Below, piece by piece: positions 51,401 to 58,801 of a stretch of DNA of 64,000 nucleotides (position 1 is the stretch's first letter; each line of letters opens with the position of its first letter). The stretch is taken from the NCBI RefSeq assembly GCF_000262465.1, contig NZ_CM001489.1, forward strand, positions 5,175,564-5,239,563. Reading direction: 5' to 3'. Below the pieces are notes generated by a model. That model saw only the letters and a program-made list of their open reading frames with translations. It searched no databases and was not told the origin of the DNA. The translations under genes were made by a program, and so were the position numbers. This DNA comes from Frankia sp. QA3. GTDB taxonomy: Bacteria; Actinomycetota; Actinomycetes; Frankiales; Frankiaceae.

Positions 51401-54400
51401 CACGGCGGGTTCGGCGGCGAGCGACGCGGCCCCGAGCTCGGCGCTCGCCCGCCGGGTGGCCGGGCTGGCCGGGCCGGAGGCCGACCGGGTGCTGCTCGAC
51501 GCGATCGGCGCGAGCCTGGCGATCGTGCTGGGCCACGCCGCCGGCAGCGTGCAGGCGGACCGGACCTTCGCCGACCTCGGGTTCGACTCGGTGAGCGCCG
51601 TGGAGTTCCGCGACCGGCTGGCGGCGGCGACCGGGGTCGCGCTGCCGACCACGCTGACCTTCGACTACCCGACCCCGCGACGGCTGGCCGGCTACCTGCG
51701 CGCGGCGCTGACCGGCACCGGCCAGCAGGCCACGGGGGCCGTGGCGACCGCGCCGGGCGGCCCGGTCCGATCGGGCGACGAGCCGATTGCGATCGTGGCG
51801 GCCGCCGGCCGCTGGCCGGGCGGCGCGCGCTCGCCGGAGCAGTTGTGGGACCTGCTGGCCGCCCGGGTCGACGCGATCGGGCCGTTCCCGACCGACCGCG
51901 GGTGGGACCTCACCGCCCTGCACGATCCGGACCTCACCCGGCCGGGCACCTCCTACACCCGGCACGGCGGGTTCCTGCCCGACGCCGCCGAGTTCGACGC
52001 GGACTTCTTCGGGATCTCCCCCCGGGAGGCGACCGCGATGGACCCCCAGCAGCGGCTGCTGCTGGAGACGTCCTGGGAGGCCCTGGAGCGGGCCGGGATC
52101 GACCCGGTCACCCTGCGGGGGACCGCGACCGGCGTGTTCGCGGGCGTCACCCCGCACGACTACGGCCCGCGGCTCGTCGAGGCGCCGGACGGCTACGGGG
52201 GCTACGTGCTCACCGGCAGTCTGACCTCGGTCGTCTCCGGCCGGGTGGCCTACACCCTCGGGTTGGAGGGCCCGGCGGTGACGGTGGACACGGCCTGCTC
52301 GTCCTCGCTGGTCTCGATCCACCTCGCCGCCCAGGCGCTGCGTGGCGGGGAATGCTCCCTGGCCCTGGCCGGCGGGGTCACCGTCATGCCGACACCGGGC
52401 ATGTTCACCGAGTTCTCCCGCCAGCGCGGGCTGGCCCCGGACGGGCGGTGCAAGCCGTTCGCCGCCGCCGCCGACGGCACCGCCTGGGCGGAGGGCGTCG
52501 GCGTGGTGGTGCTCGAGCGGTTGTCCGACGCGCGACGGCTGGGGCATCACGTGCTCGCGGTGATCCGCGGCAGCGCGGTGAACTCCGACGGCGCCTCCAA
52601 CGGGCTGACGGCGCCGAACGGGCCGTCCCAGCAGCGGGTCATCCGCGCCGCGCTGGCCGCCGCCGGCCTCACCCCCGCCGACGTCGACGCCGTCGAGGCC
52701 CACGGCACCGGCACCACCCTCGGCGACCCCATCGAAGCCCAGGCCATCCTCGCCACCTACGGCGTCGGCCGCCCCACCGACCGACCCCTCTGGCTCGGCA
52801 GCCTGAAATCCAACATCGGCCACACCCAGGCCGCCGCCGGGGTCACCGGCGTGATCAAACTGGTGGAGGCGTTGCGGCGCGGCCGCCTGCCCGCGACGCT
52901 GCACGTGGACGCGCCCACCCCGCACGTCGACTGGTCCAGCGGCACCGTCGCCCTGCTCACCGAACCCGTCGACTGGCCCACCACCCCCGACCGACCGCGG
53001 CGCGCCGCCGTCTCCGCCTTCGGCATCAGCGGCACCAACGCCCACCTCATCCTCGAACAGGCCCCTGAGGAGATCACCGAGCAGGTCGCCAAGGAGGTCA
53101 CCGAGCCCGACTCCGGCCCGCCGGTGGACGGGCGACCGGCGGACGGCGAACCGGCCGAGACCGCCGAGACCGCCTCCGACGTGCTGCCCTGGGTCCTCTC
53201 CGCGCACTCCGAGTCGGCGCTGCGGGCGCGGGCGACGCAGCTCGCCGAGTACGTCGCCGCCTCGGCCGGGGAGCCGGGCGGCCCCTCGGCGGCGGACATC
53301 GGCCATGCCCTGGCCACCACCCGGACCCTGCTGGCGCACCGGGCCGTCGTCGTCGGCGACGGGCCGGAGCGCCACCGCGCCGGACTGCTGGCGCTCGCCG
53401 CCGGGGACACGGCCGCACACGTCGTGTCGGGCGTCGCCGGGCCGGCGGGCCGCACGGCGTTGCTGTTCACCGGGCAGGGCAGCCAGCGCGCCGGCGCGGG
53501 GCGGGAGCTGTACGCCGCGTCGAGCGTCTTCGCCGCCGCGCTCGACGAGGTCACCGCGCAGCTCGACGTCGCGGTCGGTCGGTCCGTCCGGGAGCTCATG
53601 TTCGCCGAGCCCGGGTCGGCGGCGGCCGACGAGCTGGACGCCACCGCCTTCACCCAGCCCGCGTTGTTCGCGCTCGAGGTCGCGCTGTACCGGCTGGTGG
53701 AGTCCTACGGGCTGCGCCCCGACCACCTCATCGGCCACTCCGTCGGCGAGCTGACCGCCGCCCACCTCGCCGGGGTGCTCTCCCTGCCGGATGCGGCCAC
53801 GCTGGTCGCCGCGCGGGGCCGGCTCATGCAGAGCGTGCCCGCGACCGGCGCGATGGCCGCGCTGGAGGGCACCGAGGAGGAGATCGGCCGGCTGCTCGCC
53901 GGCGCGGCCGGGACCATCGGCATCGCGGCGGTCAACGGGCCGCGCTCGGTGGTCGTCTCCGGCGACCGCGACGCCGTCGAGGAGATCGGCCGGCACTGGC
54001 GCGACGCCGGCCACCGGGTGCGCGGCCTGCGGGTCAGCCACGCGTTCCACTCCGGCCACCTGGACCCGGTCCTCGCCGAGTACCGCGAGGTCGTCGCGGG
54101 GGTGACCCTGCGACCGCCGACGATCCCCGTCGTCTCGAACGTCACGGGACGGGTGGCGACCGACGCCGAGCTGACCGACCCGGACTACTGGGTGCGCCAC
54201 CTGCGGGGGACGGTCCGCTTCCACGACGGGATCCGCACGCTGGCCGAACTGGGCGTCACCAACTACGTGGAGCTGGGCCCGGACGCGGTGCTCTCGGCCC
54301 TGGCCGAACAGACCGTCGCCGACGCCGCACCGGCCCCGGACGCAGTCGCCGAACCGGCGCCGAGGGTCGTCGCGCTGCTGCGCGCGAACCGCCCGGAGGT

Positions 54401-55334
54401 CCGCTCGTTCACCACCGCCCTGGCCCGGCTGCACGCCGACGGGGTCACCGTCGACTGGTCGGCCGCGTTCACCGGCCGCCGGCCGCGCCGCACGGCCCTG
54501 CCCACCTACCCCTTCCAGCGACAGCGCTACTGGCTGGACACCCCGACCGGGACGTCGGCCCGCGTGGGCACCGAGACGGCGGCGGGCGGCCCGGAGCACC
54601 CGGTGTTGACCGGCGCGGTCGACCTGGCCGACGGCAGCCTGGCGCTGACCGGCCGGCTGGACCCGGTCGCGCTGCCCTGGCTGGGTGACCACGCCGTGCG
54701 CGACACGGTGCTGCTACCGGGAACCGCGCTGCTGGACCTGGCGCTGGCCGCCGCCCGGCACTGCGGCGCCCACCGGGTGGAGGAGCTCGCGCTCACCGCC
54801 CCGCTGGCCCTGTCCGCGTCCGGGGCGGTCGACGTCCAGGTCCTGGTGGCCCCGGCGGATGAGGCCGGTGGTGGCGCGGCGGACGGGGCCGAGCGCCGGG
54901 CCGTCACGGTCCACGCCCGCCCGGTCGCCGACCAGACCGACCCCCCGGGCCCGTGGCAGCGACACGCCACCGGCTTCCTGCGCACCGACGACGGCGGCGA
55001 CGCGGCGGGGGCGGCGCCGAACCGGCCGGAGGCGCCGCGGCGGGCGACCCGCGCGGGCATGGCCGCCGCCGGACGCGGTCGCGCTCGACGTCTCGGACCT
55101 GTACCCGCGGCTGGCCGGCGACGGCTACCAGTACGGACCGGCCTTCCGTGGGCTGCACGCGGCCTGGCGCCACGGGGACGACGTGCTCGCCGAGGTCACG
55201 CTGCCGGACGCGGCCGGCGGGCGGGATCGGTTCGAGGTGCATCCCGCGCTGCTGGACGCGGCGCTGCACGCCGTCGTCGGACTGCTGCCCGGGGCCGGCG
55301 CCGACGGCGCCGACGACCGGGCGGCCGACGCTGA
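48432..55334 (+). CDS. Type I polyketide synthase: KSQ loading module and first half of extension module 1 (frame broken in DH)
   Basis: ATG 48432 with GAGGAG ten bases upstream. Loading module: KS at residues about 15-435 with Gln177 in place of the active Cys ('TVDAAQASSLVAVHL') and both His intact, i.e. a KSQ decarboxylase; AT at about 595-900 with 'GHSQGEIAAA' and 'YASH', the methylmalonyl-CoA signatures; ACP with Ser1053 in 'DLGFDSVSAVEF'. Extension module: KS (about 1117-1540) with Cys1289 in 'DTACSSSLVS'; AT (about 1677-1990) with 'GHSVGE' and 'HAFH', malonyl-CoA signatures; DH beginning at about 2057 with His2087 in 'GDHAVRDTVLLPGT'. After about residue 2190 the frame loses all similarity and ends at 55334, while the rest of the DH continues in the next frame. 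A tandem 'LTGHDP' repeat lies in the KS-AT linker. Expected starter: propionyl. Confidence 0.9.
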   Translation: MSSGSAVSANADDTPRGAGDPIAVVGLACRLPSAPDPAAFWRLLRAGGDAVDRGPAVPRRLGAASGAHLDDVYGFEPEFFGIAPREAAQLDPQQRLVLELAWEAVEEAGLPPAALAGSRTGVFVGAITSDYATRVLRAGPDAVTRHTLTGQSRGIIANRVSYTLDLRGPSLTVDAAQASSLVAVHLAADSLRRGECDLALAGGVQLNLVPESTDAAGRFGALSPEGRCYTFDARANGYVRGEGGGIVLLKRLSSALADGDTVHAVIRGGAVNSDGATDGLTLPSADAQERVLRQAARAAGVDTRDIQYVELHGTGTPVGDPIEAAALGRAFGAGRPADAPLLVGSAKTNVGHLEGASGIVGLLKTVLAISRRELPPSLNFVTPNPDIAFDELRLRVHTDHGSWPAGDRPLLAGVSSFGMGGTNCHLIVAEPPPAKTAPTTTAPTNTAPTEPPSAEAPGTVAPDEPTQALPWPVSGRDEAALRAQAGRLYDLLTGHDPLTGHDPLTGHDPLTGHAEPVDGTDAADPAAPQPAFDPVDVGHSLVTTRTAFQRRAVVVGTSPAEFLTALRRLRDGEQDAGLVTGPPDGAADRGGVVLVLPGQGSQWAGMARELLATSPVFAERIAACAEALAPHVDWSLPDVLAGAAGAPPLDRVDVVQPALFAVMTALAAMWRSHGVRPDAVIGHSQGEIAAAHLAGALTLADAAAVVARRSRVLAELAGTGAMASIPLPVAAVLERLGGPDGVLAVAAVNGPSSTVVSGDPAALDELIAGYAADGVDVRRIPVDYASHSPQVAAVQAPLLDLLADITPRAGDVTFYSTVTGEALETSRLDAGYWYANLRGTVRFDAAVRAALAAGHRTFIEVSPHPVLTGGIRAIVEDAARSASGSAAGPAAVVGTLRRDDGGLHRFVRSLAEVHVAGGAVDLAAAYPARARRVPLPTYPFQRRTFEVEAPEAPADADGGPGTPPVRAHDGSTLNGTAARAGAGSAAAETATAGSAASDAAPSSALARRVAGLAGPEADRVLLDAIGASLAIVLGHAAGSVQADRTFADLGFDSVSAVEFRDRLAAATGVALPTTLTFDYPTPRRLAGYLRAALTGTGQQATGAVATAPGGPVRSGDEPIAIVAAAGRWPGGARSPEQLWDLLAARVDAIGPFPTDRGWDLTALHDPDLTRPGTSYTRHGGFLPDAAEFDADFFGISPREATAMDPQQRLLLETSWEALERAGIDPVTLRGTATGVFAGVTPHDYGPRLVEAPDGYGGYVLTGSLTSVVSGRVAYTLGLEGPAVTVDTACSSSLVSIHLAAQALRGGECSLALAGGVTVMPTPGMFTEFSRQRGLAPDGRCKPFAAAADGTAWAEGVGVVVLERLSDARRLGHHVLAVIRGSAVNSDGASNGLTAPNGPSQQRVIRAALAAAGLTPADVDAVEAHGTGTTLGDPIEAQAILATYGVGRPTDRPLWLGSLKSNIGHTQAAAGVTGVIKLVEALRRGRLPATLHVDAPTPHVDWSSGTVALLTEPVDWPTTPDRPRRAAVSAFGISGTNAHLILEQAPEEITEQVAKEVTEPDSGPPVDGRPADGEPAETAETASDVLPWVLSAHSESALRARATQLAEYVAASAGEPGGPSAADIGHALATTRTLLAHRAVVVGDGPERHRAGLLALAAGDTAAHVVSGVAGPAGRTALLFTGQGSQRAGAGRELYAASSVFAAALDEVTAQLDVAVGRSVRELMFAEPGSAAADELDATAFTQPALFALEVALYRLVESYGLRPDHLIGHSVGELTAAHLAGVLSLPDAATLVAARGRLMQSVPATGAMAALEGTEEEIGRLLAGAAGTIGIAAVNGPRSVVVSGDRDAVEEIGRHWRDAGHRVRGLRVSHAFHSGHLDPVLAEYREVVAGVTLRPPTIPVVSNVTGRVATDAELTDPDYWVRHLRGTVRFHDGIRTLAELGVTNYVELGPDAVLSALAEQTVADAAPAPDAVAEPAPRVVALLRANRPEVRSFTTALARLHADGVTVDWSAAFTGRRPRRTALPTYPFQRQRYWLDTPTGTSARVGTETAAGGPEHPVLTGAVDLADGSLALTGRLDPVALPWLGDHAVRDTVLLPGTALLDLALAAARHCGAHRVEELALTAPLALSASGAVDVQVLVAPADEAGGGAADGAERRAVTVHARPVADQTDPPGPWQRHATGFLRTDDGGDAAGAAPNRPEAPRRATRAGMAAAGRGRARRLGPVPAAGRRRLPVRTGLPWAARGLAPRGRRARRGHAAGRGRRAGSVRGASRAAGRGAARRRRTAARGRRRRRRRPGGRR
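49905..49971 (+). repeat. 18-bp in-frame tandem repeat in PKS linker
   Basis: CTGACCGGCCACGACCCG is repeated three times with a partial fourth copy, encoding 'LTGHDP' three times plus 'LTGH' in the linker between the KSQ and AT domains. Confidence 0.9.
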
Positions 55335-58300
55335 CCCCGGCCGCATCCGGCTGCCGTTCGCCTGGCAGGACGTGACGCTGGCCGCGCGCGGCGCCACGTC
55401 GGTTCGGGTGCGGGTCTCCCCGACCGGCCCGGACACGGCGCGGCTGGCCGTCGCCGACGCGGCCGGCGCGCCGGTGGTGACGATCGGGGGGCTGACCCTG
55501 CGCCCGGTGGCCACGCAGGTGTTGGCCGACGCCGGCCGGGCGGTCGCCGGGCGCGGCGGGGGCGACGCGATGTTCCGGCTGGACTGGCCGGCGGTGCCCA
55601 CGGCCGACGCCGACACCGACGCGAACCGCGCCCCCGGCGACGATGCCGGCTGGGTGGTGCTCGGGGCGCGGCGACCCGTCGACCTGGCGGCGCCCGACGG
55701 CGGCGCGGGCGCGGCGCCACCCGAGCTGGCAGACCTGCACATCCTCCCCGACCTGGCCGCGCTGCGGGCGGCGATCGGCGCCGACGGCCAGGTGCCGGCC
55801 CTGGTCATCCATCGGCCGACCGTGGCCGGGACGTCGGCGGCCGAGCACCCCGATCCGGTCCCGGCGGCGCACGCCACGGTCCGCTCGGCCCTGCACCTGT
55901 TGCAGGACTGGCTGCGCGACGAGCGGTTCGCCGAGTCCCGCCTGGTGATCATCACCGAGCGGGCCGTGGCGGCGGGCCCCGGGGAGGACGTCGCCGACCT
56001 CGCCGCGGCCGGCGTGTGGGGGCTCGTCCGCAGCGCGCGGACGGAGAATCCCGACCGGGTGGCGCTGCTCGACGTCGACGGCCGGGCGACCTCGCGCGAC
56101 GCCGTGCGCGCCGCGCTCACCCTGCTCGCCGCGCGGCCCGCCGAGCACAGCGAGCTCGCGGTGCGCGACGGGGAGATCCGCGTGCCGGTGCTGGCTCCGC
56201 TCGGCACGCAGCCGGCGCTGCTCCCCCCGGCCGGCACCGACGCCTGGCGACTCGACGTGACCGCCGCCGGCTCGCTGGACAACCTCGCTCTGCTGGCCGA
56301 GCCGGCGGCGCACCGGCCGCTGGCGCCGACAGAGGTCCGCCTCGCGCTGCGCGCCGCCGGGCTGAACTTCCGCGACGTGCTGATCGGCCTGGGGATGTAT
56401 CCCGGCGGGGCGCGCATCGGCGCGGAGGGCGCCGGCGTCGTGGTCGAGGTCGGCGCGCAGGTGTCGGACCTCGCACCCGGCGACCGGGTGATGGGCCTGG
56501 TCCAGGGCACGCTCGGCCCGCTGGCGGTCACGGACCGCCGGCTGCTGACGGCGATCCCGCCGGGCTGGTCGTTCAGCCAGGCCGCCGGTGTCCCCGTCGC
56601 CTTCCTCACCGCCTACCACGGCCTGGCCGGTCTGGCCCGGCTGCGCCGCGGCGAGTCGCTGCTGGTGCACGCCGCCACCGGCGGGGTGGGGCAGGCGGCG
56701 GTCCAGCTCGCCCGGCACTGGGGCGTCGAGGTGTTCGGCACGGCGAGCCCGGCGAAGTGGCCGGTGCTGCGCGGGCAGGGTCTCGACGACACCCACATCG
56801 CGTCGTCACGCACCCTCGACTTCGCCGACAGCATCCGCGCCGCGACCGGCGGGCGTGGGGTCGACGCCGTGCTCAACTCGCTGGCCGGGCCGTTCACCGA
56901 CGCCTCGCTGCGGCTGCTGGCGCCGGGCGGGCGGTTCATCGAGATGGGCAAGACCGACCTGCGGGACCCGGCGGCCGTCGCCGCGGACCTCCACGGCGGC
57001 TCCTACCAGGCGTTCGACCTGTTCGACGTGGACCCGGCGCGCATCGGCGAGATGCTCGCCGACCTCGCGGACCTGTTCACCCGGGGGGCGCTGCGCCCGC
57101 TGCCGACGACGAGCTGGGACGTCCGGCACGCACCGCAGGCGCTGCGCCAGCTCAGCCTCGCCCGGCACACCGGCAAGCTGGTGCTGACGCTGCCCGCGCC
57201 GCTCGACCCGGCGGGCACGGTGCTGATCACCGGCACCGGCGCCCTCGCCGCGCTCGCCGCCCGCCGGCTGGTCACCCACCACGGCGTGCGACACCTGCTG
57301 CTGGCCAGCCGCGGCGGTCCGGGCACCCCGGACGCCGAGGCCGTGCGGGCCGCGCTCGTCGCTGCGGGCGCGACGGCCACCGTCGTCGCCGCCGACGTCG
57401 CCGACCCCGACGACGTGCGCCGGCTGGTCGCGGCGGTCCCGGCCGACCATCCGCTCACCGCCGTCGTGCACACCGCCGGGGTACTCGCCGACGGGGTGGT
57501 GACCTCGCTCGACGACCCGACGCTGGACCGGGTGCTGCGCCCCAAGGTGGACGGGGCCTGGTTGCTGCACCAGGCCACCGCCGGGCTGGACCTGGCCGCG
57601 TTCGTGCTGTTCTCCTCCGTCGCCGGGCTGCTCGGCAACGGCGGGCAGGGCAACTACGCCGCGGCGAACGCGTTCGCCGACGCCCTGGCCCACCACCGGC
57701 GCGCGGCCGGGCTGCCGGCCGTGTCGCTGGCCTGGGGGCACTGGGCGCAGGCCGGGGGGATGGCGGGGCAGCTCGCCCCGGCCGACCTGGCGCGGCTGGC
57801 ACGCACCGGCATCGCGCCGATGTCCACCGCGCAGGGCCTGGCCCTGTTCGACCTGGCCGTCGGCGGGGCGACGGCGGGCGCCGGCGCGCAACCGCTGCTG
57901 GTCCCGGCGCGGTTGGACCCGGCCGGCGCCGCCCGGCCGGCCGGCGGCGGACTGCTGCGCGGGCTGGTCCACGTGCCGTCGCAGCGTTCCACCGCCCGCT
58001 CGGACGGGACGGTGGGCGCCGCCGCGGCCGACGCGGCGACGCCGGCCGGCGCGGCGGGCACGCCGGCGGCGGACCGGGCGGCGGCCCTCGTCGAACGGCT
58101 GCGCGGGCAGGGCCCCGACGAGCAGCGCCGGGCGCTGCTCACCCTGGTCCGGACCACCGCGGCCGAGATCCTCGGCCACGCCTCGGCGGCGGCGATCCGG
58201 CCGGATCGCGGCTTCCTGGAGTCCGCCTTCGACTCGCTGAGCGCGATCGAGCTGCGCAACCGGCTCGCGCGGGAGACCGGCGTGCACCTGCCGACGACGC

Positions 58301-58689
58301 TGCTGTTCGACCACCCGACGCCGACGATCCTGGCCGCTCACCTGCGGGACACCCTGTTCGCAGACGAGCGGTCCCTAGACGAGCGGTCCCTAGACGATCG
58401 GTCCCTAGACGGGCGGTCCCTAGACGATCGGTCCGCCCCGGTCGACCTGGACGCCGAGATCTCCAGGCTGGAGGCGGCTCTGACCGGCCCGGCGGCGTCG
58501 ACGCCCCAGGGCGCCGACGCGGTGGCCCGGCTTCGGGCGCTGCTGGCGGCGGTGCCGGACGCCGCGGCGCCGGCCGGCACCGCGGCGGACGACGACGAGG
58601 CCGACGCGGCCCTGCTGACCGAGCAGATCGCCGGCGCCACCGACGACGAGATCTTCGACTTCATCGATCGGGAGCTCGGAATCTCTTGA
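55057..58689 (+). CDS. Type I polyketide synthase, second part of extension module 1: DH(C-term)-ER-KR-ACP-docking
   Basis: Continuation of the preceding PKS in the +1 frame; no independent start or RBS is seen, so it is not a separate gene unless the break is real. It begins inside DH ('AWPPPDAVALDVSDLY', then 'FEVHPALLDAALHAVVG' with the catalytic Asp). ER at 56240-57190 has 'GLNFRDVLIGLGMYPGG' and the NADPH loop 'VHAATGGVGQAAVQLARH'. KR at 57205-57890 has Ser 'FVLFSSVAGLLG', Tyr 'GNYAAANAFADAL' and 'VLADGVVTSLDD' (B-type-like), but its glycine loop reads TGTGALA, one residue shorter than the usual TGGTGALG. ACP Ser codon at 58234 in 'SAFDSLSAIEL'. A five-copy 'SLDER'-type repeat follows, then a docking helix 'DDEIFDFIDRELGIS' that should pair with the next PKS. 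Confidence 0.85.
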   Translation, partial: AWPPPDAVALDVSDLYPRLAGDGYQYGPAFRGLHAAWRHGDDVLAEVTLPDAAGGRDRFEVHPALLDAALHAVVGLLPGAGADGADDRAADADPGRIRLPFAWQDVTLAARGATSVRVRVSPTGPDTARLAVADAAGAPVVTIGGLTLRPVATQVLADAGRAVAGRGGGDAMFRLDWPAVPTADADTDANRAPGDDAGWVVLGARRPVDLAAPDGGAGAAPPELADLHILPDLAALRAAIGADGQVPALVIHRPTVAGTSAAEHPDPVPAAHATVRSALHLLQDWLRDERFAESRLVIITERAVAAGPGEDVADLAAAGVWGLVRSARTENPDRVALLDVDGRATSRDAVRAALTLLAARPAEHSELAVRDGEIRVPVLAPLGTQPALLPPAGTDAWRLDVTAAGSLDNLALLAEPAAHRPLAPTEVRLALRAAGLNFRDVLIGLGMYPGGARIGAEGAGVVVEVGAQVSDLAPGDRVMGLVQGTLGPLAVTDRRLLTAIPPGWSFSQAAGVPVAFLTAYHGLAGLARLRRGESLLVHAATGGVGQAAVQLARHWGVEVFGTASPAKWPVLRGQGLDDTHIASSRTLDFADSIRAATGGRGVDAVLNSLAGPFTDASLRLLAPGGRFIEMGKTDLRDPAAVAADLHGGSYQAFDLFDVDPARIGEMLADLADLFTRGALRPLPTTSWDVRHAPQALRQLSLARHTGKLVLTLPAPLDPAGTVLITGTGALAALAARRLVTHHGVRHLLLASRGGPGTPDAEAVRAALVAAGATATVVAADVADPDDVRRLVAAVPADHPLTAVVHTAGVLADGVVTSLDDPTLDRVLRPKVDGAWLLHQATAGLDLAAFVLFSSVAGLLGNGGQGNYAAANAFADALAHHRRAAGLPAVSLAWGHWAQAGGMAGQLAPADLARLARTGIAPMSTAQGLALFDLAVGGATAGAGAQPLLVPARLDPAGAARPAGGGLLRGLVHVPSQRSTARSDGTVGAAAADAATPAGAAGTPAADRAAALVERLRGQGPDEQRRALLTLVRTTAAEILGHASAAAIRPDRGFLESAFDSLSAIELRNRLARETGVHLPTTLLFDHPTPTILAAHLRDTLFADERSLDERSLDDRSLDGRSLDDRSAPVDLDAEISRLEAALTGPAASTPQGADAVARLRALLAAVPDAAAPAGTAADDDEADAALLTEQIAGATDDEIFDFIDRELGIS
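58363..58434 (+). repeat. 15-bp in-frame tandem repeat before PKS docking domain
   Basis: Nearly five copies of GACGAGCGGTCCCTA-type units encode repeated Asp-(Glu/Asp/Gly)-Arg-Ser-Leu between the ACP and the C-terminal docking helix. Confidence 0.9.
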
Positions 58690-58801
58690 GCCGCCCGGTC
58701 CCCCGCCGGCCACGCGCCGCCGTGACCCCCCGCACCGCGCCCGGCAGCACGTGCTCTCCGGTCCGCCCCGACTCCGCGCATCGAGAAGGCTGATACCGCA
58801 C

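Noticed and set aside
49872..54692. Open frame of 1606 codons on the minus strand across the first PKS gene
   Set aside because: Same reason: shadow of PKS codon bias, no start signal and no recognisable domain.
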